IMG/VR virus record: IMGVR_UViG_3300031708_000584
Span: 1 to 20,094 of that record
Reading direction: 5' to 3' (one strand)
From: a virus
Length of the DNA stretch: 20,094 nucleotides
The position numbers and the translations under genes were made by a program. Positions 15,578-20,094 of the stretch are shown one piece after another. The notes beneath the pieces were generated by a model. It did not search any database. It worked only from the letters and a program-made list of their open reading frames with translations, and was not told the DNA's origin. Each line of letters opens with the position of its first letter. The stretch's first letter is position 1.

Positions 15578-17011
15578 TTACGCTTGCGCCGGATCGTGCA
15601 TCCGGTCGATCTCCTCCGACACCTGATTCTTGATCTCTTGCCGTGCATCGCTCAGGTATTTCAGCGCCAGCTTCTTATACACTTGCTTCACCAGAGTTGG
15701 CGACCCAATGCCCAGGTCCAATAACTTCTTGGCGTCGTCCAACTCGCCGCCGAATTCATCGATGTCGAATTCGTCCATCCCCGTTACGTCGATCGAAATC
15801 CCGTCCTGCCGCGCTGCGGCAATAGCCCACAGCACCTCCTTCATGGAGTTCTTGACAGTGTCGCCGTACGCACGCAGCACTTCTTCGGTCGTGCTGAAAT
15901 CCAACTGCTTGCTGAGCGCCGATTGTTGCGAAGAGCCAGAGCTCTGTCCTGCCTGGCTCAGCAGATAGCACACCCGGTAGATCTCGTCTTTGAGGCTTAC
16001 GAGGTTATCCGCGGCTATCTGATAGACCTTACCCTCGGGTTCGTTCCATCCAAACCTGTCCTGTGGACCAAGCTGAATGTAATATGATTCACCAACAATC
16101 TGATTCCATTCCCGGTCTGAGTAAATCACCGGCGTCGCGAACAGCCCCATCGTCAAAGCCCATGAGAGCGCATTCGCTTTGTTAAAGTGTTCCAATTGCA
16201 GCAGCGCCGACTTATTCAACAGCCACAGCCCGTCCGTTACCTTCAGCTGAAACACTGGCACACGCCGCAGACCGGCGAATCCGTGCCGGCCCTCGTCGAT
16301 CAACTCCACCTGCTTCGATTCGCCGTGCTTGCAAAACACCTGAAAGTTCTCGCGGTCATAGTAGATCCACCGCGTGTCGCGCTCCCACTTGGTATCCGTC
16401 ACTTTGGACTGTTGAAAACACGACGTGCGGATTACCACCCATTCCAGTTCGCCGTTCTGGTCGTAGTTCCAGTTGATGACTTCGTCCGGGCCATAGCTCA
16501 TCAGATAGGCGCGCGACCGCCCCGTGGCGTCTTCCTCCGCGCGAGTAGCTGCCACGCCATCGGATCTCGGGAAATAGGCCACGATATAGCTGCTGCCACA
16601 CACCAGCGTTTCCACAAAACGCTGGCGGAAGAACTCGCTCAAGCTCGTTCCTTTGAGGTCGCAGTTGTTCGACAGGCCCGTATAAAATTGTTTCGCCGCC
16701 GCCCCGCTTCCACTGAACGTCACATTCGGAGCCCGGTGCATCAGCGTCGCCGCATACCAATCCACAATCGAGCCAATATGATTCTGGTAGAACACCCGGC
16801 TCAACCGTTCCGCGTAGATTTCGTTAGGCTCCTTGTGCCGGCGCGCCAGGTACTCCGAAGCCCGTTCCCGAAGCTGCTCGCCGCCCGTGTAAAGGTCTCG
16901 GTACTTCTTCCACATGGCTTTTCGAGCCGCATATTCCGGATGCTCCCGGTTGATAGTCGTTGTCAAAACAGTCGCTCCTGGCGCTCCCCTATTCCGGGGA
17001 GCGGTCTGCAT
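15578..17011 (-). CDS. Phage portal protein
   Basis: This protein is 477 aa from ATG 17011. It looks like a portal of the DUF4055/SPP1-like kind: EIYAERLSRVFYQNHIGSIV near the N-terminus, FRQRFVETLVCGSSYIVAYF, YLMSYGPDEVINWNYDQNGE, then the stem and crown region with LLQLEHFNKANALSWALTMG and LSKQLDFSTTEEVLRAYGDT. It would form the dodecameric ring at the capsid vertex. A TTG at 16966 (462 aa) has a better ribosome binding site, AGGAG with an 8-nt spacer, whereas AGGA touches the ATG at 17011. The ATG start also overlaps the putative terminase remnant by 23 nt, so the TTG start deserves thought. Confidence 0.8.
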   Translation of the reverse strand: MQTAPRNRGAPGATVLTTTINREHPEYAARKAMWKKYRDLYTGGEQLRERASEYLARRHKEPNEIYAERLSRVFYQNHIGSIVDWYAATLMHRAPNVTFSGSGAAAKQFYTGLSNNCDLKGTSLSEFFRQRFVETLVCGSSYIVAYFPRSDGVAATRAEEDATGRSRAYLMSYGPDEVINWNYDQNGELEWVVIRTSCFQQSKVTDTKWERDTRWIYYDRENFQVFCKHGESKQVELIDEGRHGFAGLRRVPVFQLKVTDGLWLLNKSALLQLEHFNKANALSWALTMGLFATPVIYSDREWNQIVGESYYIQLGPQDRFGWNEPEGKVYQIAADNLVSLKDEIYRVCYLLSQAGQSSGSSQQSALSKQLDFSTTEEVLRAYGDTVKNSMKEVLWAIAAARQDGISIDVTGMDEFDIDEFGGELDDAKKLLDLGIGSPTLVKQVYKKLALKYLSDARQEIKNQVSEEIDRMHDPAQA

Positions 17012-17216
17012 TCCTGCCGCGGTAAGTATCCGCGCGCGTTCCGATAAGTGTGTCCGTCCCGGCCGCTCGCAGTTTCGCGTTCGTCAGGTTCGCCCGCTCC
17101 CGGATACTTGGGTTCGGCCGGGGCGCCTCATATTTGAACCCGCGCCTTCGCGTGAGCCTGAGAAGCTTCCCGGCCCGCTTCCTAGTCCCTCCTTCCTGTC
17201 GTCTGCTGTTCGTAGC
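16989..17216 (-). pseudogene. Remnant of the large terminase C-terminus
   Basis: Directly upstream of the portal gene a frame is open for 75 codons between a TGA (17217-17219) and a TAG (16989-16991). It contains YEAPRPNPSIRERANLTNAK then LRAAGTDTLI. Large terminases often end their nuclease domain with a stretch of the form NPxxRxRxNxxNAxL followed by a variable loop and a short strand, and they lie just before the portal gene. No start codon fits and the ATPase motifs are missing from the whole window. It is therefore read as what is left after loss of about 400 codons. The identification is from a short motif plus position. Confidence 0.5.
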
Positions 17217-17250
17217 TCAACACAAGGTCCCGTTGCCGAGGCTCTTTCGC

Positions 17251-17517
17251 CTAAGACCCGCACTGCCTGCTCACTAGCTGAACCGCCAGCGAACTCGTCA
17301 AGGCCACGTTGGAACCCAGCGCCCACGGCCGGAACAACGGCGTTTCCGTCGCATCGGTAACATTGGATGGCTCGGCTCCCGCGGCAACCCCATCCTGCCG
17401 CGATTTCAAGTAACTCATTCGGACGGCCTCATGACAGACTACCTGGCTTTTCCGCTCGTTATGACAGGATGGGTCGTGGATTATTTGTCTTTCGAGAGAC
17501 TTGTGAATGCGACGCAT
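17251..17517 (-). CDS. Doubtful 88-aa ORF in the decayed terminase region
   Basis: The ATG directly follows the stop of the 86-aa ORF (TAAATG), which is how other genes here are coupled, so the first codons may once have started a real gene. The protein (MRRIHKSLERQIIHDPSCHN and on) has no recognisable domain, and its second half (TSSLAVQLVSRQC) looks like random translation. It may be the start of the lost terminase gene joined to unrelated sequence by a deletion, or not a gene at all. Confidence 0.22.
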   Translation of the reverse strand: MRRIHKSLERQIIHDPSCHNERKSQVVCHEAVRMSYLKSRQDGVAAGAEPSNVTDATETPLFRPWALGSNVALTSSLAVQLVSRQCGS

Positions 17518-17778
17518 TTAACGATGATCTCCGTTTGGCCTGTCGGTCTCCAGTTGTAAATCGCGCTCAACCTGCAGCAACGTTAAGTACTCCGCGAGCG
17601 TCGACCTGAAGGCTTCGTCGTCGATGCGTTTTTGTTCGAGAACCTTCAGCGCCTCGGAGAGCAAATCTGAGAGGCGCCGTGGCGGTAGCTTCTCCGCCTG
17701 CTTGACGTCTTTCGCCAGGCCCGGTTCGTAAGCGGTGGGTGCGTCATTCTTCTTTGGTCGATTGTTTGTTCGCCGCAT
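17518..17778 (-). CDS. Small ORF at the head of the phage operon, function unknown
   Basis: The 86-aa protein is read from ATG 17778 (MRRTNNRPKKNDAP); a start 12 codons earlier would lie inside a terminator-like hairpin. It has a basic N-terminus, then an amphipathic charged helical region (RRLSDLLSEALKVLEQKRID, LAEYLTLLQVERDLQLETDR). The position before the terminase locus and the small basic-helical character would suit a small terminase subunit or similar DNA-binding factor, but no family is recognised. There is no Shine-Dalgarno sequence, because the T-tract of the hairpin directly precedes the ATG. Expression is thus uncertain. Confidence 0.45.
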   Translation of the reverse strand: MRRTNNRPKKNDAPTAYEPGLAKDVKQAEKLPPRRLSDLLSEALKVLEQKRIDDEAFRSTLAEYLTLLQVERDLQLETDRPNGDHR

Positions 17779-17809
17779 AAAAAAGCGGCCTCGCAACCCG
17801 CGAAGCCGC
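17779..17809 (-). terminator. Intrinsic terminator facing the phage operon
   Basis: On the minus strand GCGGCTTCGC (17809-17800) pairs with GCGAGGCCGC (17794-17785) around a 5-nt loop, giving ten pairs with one G-U. Six T residues (17784-17779) follow at once. This is a good rho-independent terminator for transcription entering from the right. Its T-tract touches the ATG at 17778, so any transcript of the phage genes from an upstream promoter must pass through it. Confidence 0.7.
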
Positions 17810-17814
17810 CGCAA

Positions 17815-18376
17815 AATCTCTTCCCGGTATGAGACTAGCAGTCGGGTAATACGCTTCGAGCGCCCTTGATGCGCAAGTGGTTGAAAGGAAAACTGAAAAA
17901 AATTCTAATATTGCGTGACTCCACTTTCCTGCTCCCACGGGCTGTCACCGGGACGGATGAAAAAGGATGCCGCGCAGCGGCGAGTGGTTTAGAATTGCGC
18001 GCGGGTGCTCTTTCGTCAAGTGATTGATTCAGGGGCGGTTTTGATTCGATTGTTGGAGTACCGTAAGCGGCCAGCGTCGGATTGGTCGGCGAACAGAGAC
18101 CGCGCGGGCGAAAGCACAAGCGCAACCGCATGGCTCGCCGCTAGCCCGGACACCCAGATCATCACCAGCGATCGGTCCCCGCGGCAGGGGTGAGTTTACG
18201 GAGTCGCCAGGGCAGAGGCAATGTAAGCTCTGCGGCGCGGCGGAGCGATGGCATCGGTGTGTAAACAGTCGAAGGCAACCTTCCCGGATTCGCCCCTCCG
18301 GAAGCGTCGCGATGCCGCCCTCAAAAGAACCGTATCGGGATTAAATCGGCCTCATGCGGACCCGCGGATATGCGCA
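17815..18376. other. About 560 nt without a convincing gene
   Basis: Neither strand has a frame with convincing protein character, and no tRNA-like cloverleaf or TpsiC box was seen by eye. An AT-richer patch (17885-17915) has an oligo-A run on the plus strand and, on the minus strand, TAGAAT as a weak -10-like match with no good -35. The right boundary of the phage element probably lies here or close to the terminator at 17779-17809. No direct repeat shared with the left junction near 2505 was noticed. Confidence 0.5.
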
Positions 18377-19384
18377 TCAAACCCTCCATTTCACACCCAA
18401 ATCCAAGACCTTCCGCGCATATTGCACTCCAAGCTCCATATGCTCCCGCTGCTGGTATTGCAGCGCCGCTGCCAGTGGTTCGGCGATCTTACCCGGCACA
18501 TCTTCGATCACCATTGGGCCCTCATACGGGCTCCCCCGCTTGGCTAGAGCCATGAATCGCGCCAGATCCGCGGCTCTCATATCGGTCCAGTTCTTCATGA
18601 ACTCGGGGTCGTAAATGGCCAACACCAGCGGCGGGCGCCCAGTGATCGGCTTGTTATACACGGCTATCGGCGGACAAACTTCCCTTGCCTTGGCAATGAT
18701 CTTCTTGAAATCCACCACCCCTTCGCCCAGCGGAACCCATTGCACTGCGATACCGTTGCGCGATTCGTAAACCACCGAATCGCGCAGATGCAGCATCACT
18801 GCCACCGGCCCCAGTGTTTCCACCGTCGAGAGCGGATCTTCCATCACGAAGACCGGGTTGCCAGTGTCGAGATAAGAGCCCACAAATTCCTTTCCGGCCT
18901 CGTCAATCACCTGGCGCGTCTGCCAGCAAAAGAGATCCTTGTGATTCTCGATGGCGAATTTTACGCCGGCATCCATAGCTTCAGTACGCACGCTGCGTAG
19001 CGTTCGAATCATGGTCTCCATGGTCTTGTCCACCGGTCCGGGCGGAAGGCTGGCGCGGTCGCCGGCGACTCGAAACCGCACCAGCTTCGAGCCGATGCCC
19101 ACAGCGTGCTTGATGCCGTCGCGCAGTCTCTGCATGGTGGCGTCCATTCCGTCGGGCGTCCGCGGAAGCGCGCCGGCGTCGCCGCCGTGGAGCTCCAGAC
19201 TCAAACGCGCGGCGGTCTCCTTGAGCGCCTTCCAGTGAGCCGGATCGTTGTTCAACGGATCGATGGAATCCTGCAGATAGATCGCGTCGAGCTTGAGGCT
19301 GGCGCCATATTCCAGCAGCTTGAGGTCTTGCCAGCGCATGGCGCGAACCGAATACGTGTTGAATCCCAACGGAAAGTGATCCAT
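18377..19384 (-). CDS. Sugar phosphate isomerase/epimerase-like TIM-barrel protein
   Basis: This 335-aa protein belongs to the xylose-isomerase-like/AP-endonuclease-2 TIM-barrel superfamily. The start is ATG 19384 (MDHFPLGFNTYSVRAM), with AGGA 4 nt upstream; an ATG 11 codons earlier gives an unlikely leader. The barrel strands carry the expected metal-site residues: E146 and H148 in FAIENHKD, D173 in YLDTGNP, H199 in VMLHLRD, and E221 in PLGEGVVDF, a typical last-strand motif. LSLELHGGD (62-70) marks an early strand. No signal peptide is seen. Relatives isomerise or epimerise sugars or inositols; the substrate is unknown. It is not clearly linked with the phage genes. Confidence 0.85.
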   Translation of the reverse strand: MDHFPLGFNTYSVRAMRWQDLKLLEYGASLKLDAIYLQDSIDPLNNDPAHWKALKETAARLSLELHGGDAGALPRTPDGMDATMQRLRDGIKHAVGIGSKLVRFRVAGDRASLPPGPVDKTMETMIRTLRSVRTEAMDAGVKFAIENHKDLFCWQTRQVIDEAGKEFVGSYLDTGNPVFVMEDPLSTVETLGPVAVMLHLRDSVVYESRNGIAVQWVPLGEGVVDFKKIIAKAREVCPPIAVYNKPITGRPPLVLAIYDPEFMKNWTDMRAADLARFMALAKRGSPYEGPMVIEDVPGKIAEPLAAALQYQQREHMELGVQYARKVLDLGVKWRV

Positions 19385-19587
19385 GTGTCCTATATTAGCG
19401 CCGCTTCCGGCGTGCATTCGCCGCCAACTTGAAAGACAGTAGCTTCATCGCGCAGGTGTTAGCATTGCGTGACGATTTGACCAATCCAAAATCCGGCGCG
19501 ACCCGTTCGGCGCAATGGTAGTCCTTTGACTCCGACTCCGACTTCACCAGTTATACACAACCTCCGCCGGCAGCCTGGGCAATGGGC

Positions 19588-20094
19588 TCAGTCGCCGCCA
19601 CGCCCGCCGCGTCCAGCCTGCGGCTTTGGCATCGGCTTGCGCGGCAGCATGTCGGGCCGCGCAGCCGTGTTATAGACGAACCAGGCTTCAATGGCTGCCG
19701 CCTGCTCCAGGTCATTGGCCTGCAGACGGTCGTATAGGTCCATGTTGGAATGGTGCGTGCGGTCGCCATACTCGAGGGGATCCTGAATAAACTGGAACGC
19801 GGGCAGGCCCACGTTGTCGAAGGGCACATGGTCGGTGCTGCCGGTGGCGCGTATGGTCAGCGTGGAGGCGCCGAGATCCCGGAATGGTTCCAGCCACGCG
19901 CGGAAGATCGGCTCCACCATATTGTTGTCCTGCATGTAAATGCCGCGGATCTTGCCGCTGCCGTTATCCAGGTTGTAGTACGCCGATAACTTGCTCCACT
20001 CGGGCTTCGGCTGCATGTCCGCGGGGTCGGCGAAGTGCTGTTTCACGTAAGCGCGCGAGCCCAGCGTGCCTTCCTCTTCGCCGGTCCACAACGC
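19588..20094 (-). CDS. M28-family zinc metallopeptidase, C-terminal part (runs off window)
   Basis: The frame is open to the right edge, so only about the last 168 residues are present. The segment begins [17 protein letters not shown], where the paired Glu are the catalytic base and a zinc ligand in M28 aminopeptidases. [13 protein letters not shown] carries an aspartate typical of the family, and [20 protein letters not shown] followed by [16 protein letters not shown] provides the last histidine ligand region. The tail is Gly/Arg/Pro-rich ([12 protein letters not shown]), a low-complexity end. Members are usually secreted; the signal region is outside the window. About 200 nt separate it from the isomerase gene downstream. 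Confidence 0.88.
   Translation of the reverse strand, partial: ALWTGEEEGTLGSRAYVKQHFADPADMQPKPEWSKLSAYYNLDNGSGKIRGIYMQDNNMVEPIFRAWLEPFRDLGASTLTIRATGSTDHVPFDNVGLPAFQFIQDPLEYGDRTHHSNMDLYDRLQANDLEQAAAIEAWFVYNTAARPDMLPRKPMPKPQAGRGGRGGD

Noticed and set aside
16914-17360. Plus-strand open frame (148 codons) over the portal start and decayed region
   Set aside because: The product is Ser/Pro/Arg-rich with no family character and no ribosome binding site; most likely a by-product of GC-rich sequence.
17815-18376. Possible tRNA or att site at the right boundary
   Set aside because: No cloverleaf arms or TpsiC box were found by eye, and no direct repeat with the left junction near 2505 was seen.
17910-19473. 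Shared 10-mer ATTGCGTGAC at 17910-17919 and 19464-19473, upstream of both minus-strand units
   Set aside because: Many 10-mers recur by chance in 20 kb, the flanks differ, and only two copies exist, so it cannot be called an operator.
19525-19548. Short tandem repeat of a 6-base unit (GACTCC/GACTTC) between peptidase and isomerase genes
   Set aside because: Only about two and a half units; too short to call a functional repeat.
1-20094. CRISPR arrays, insertion sequences, rRNA genes
   Set aside because: No spaced direct repeats, transposase-like protein or rRNA-like sequence was seen.

Overview
The window is bacterial, GC-rich and densely coded. It looks like a chromosomal segment of an acidobacterium, possibly of the Solibacter/Bryobacter type, judging from the flavour of the sugar-isomerase-like and M28 peptidase genes; this is an impression, not a proof. 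The main content is a block of phage virion genes, about 15 kb, all on the minus strand (about 2505-17778), set between ordinary host genes.

Left flank (plus strand, 2-2508): the end of a sensor histidine kinase, an NtrC-type sigma-54-dependent response regulator and an SDR oxidoreductase, packed as an operon with 0-3 nt gaps. The SDR stop codon overlaps, tail to tail, the stop codon of the last phage gene.

Phage block, read right to left in transcription order: a terminator-like hairpin touching the first ORF; an 86-aa ORF; a decayed stretch with what looks like the C-terminal end of a large terminase; portal; coiled-coil scaffold; P22-like major capsid protein; a small 107-aa protein; a neck/connector protein with an Ig-like module; a probable tail terminator; the major tail tube protein; a tail-assembly chaperone with a textbook -1 programmed frameshift signal; a short ORF where the tape-measure gene should be; two tandem distal-tail-like proteins; a 1296-aa tail hub/tip protein; and a 900-aa protein with a glycosidase-like TIM barrel. 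Genes are coupled by 1-5 nt gaps or short overlaps. The long structural genes are all open, but no intact terminase, tape measure, integrase, repressor or lysis gene is visible. The element is therefore either a decaying prophage or a retained, possibly repurposed, particle cluster.

Right flank (minus strand, 18377-20094): about 560 nt without a convincing gene, then a xylose-isomerase-like TIM-barrel protein and the C-terminal part of an M28 zinc peptidase that runs off the window.

The strongest observation is at 10760-10819. A perfect A AAA AAC slippery heptamer sits in frame directly before the stop codon of the chaperone gene. A 5-nt spacer and a 10-bp stem follow it. The -1 frame leads into a 113-residue extension with a four-cysteine, zinc-ribbon-like pattern that has no start codon of its own upstream of the CxxC.
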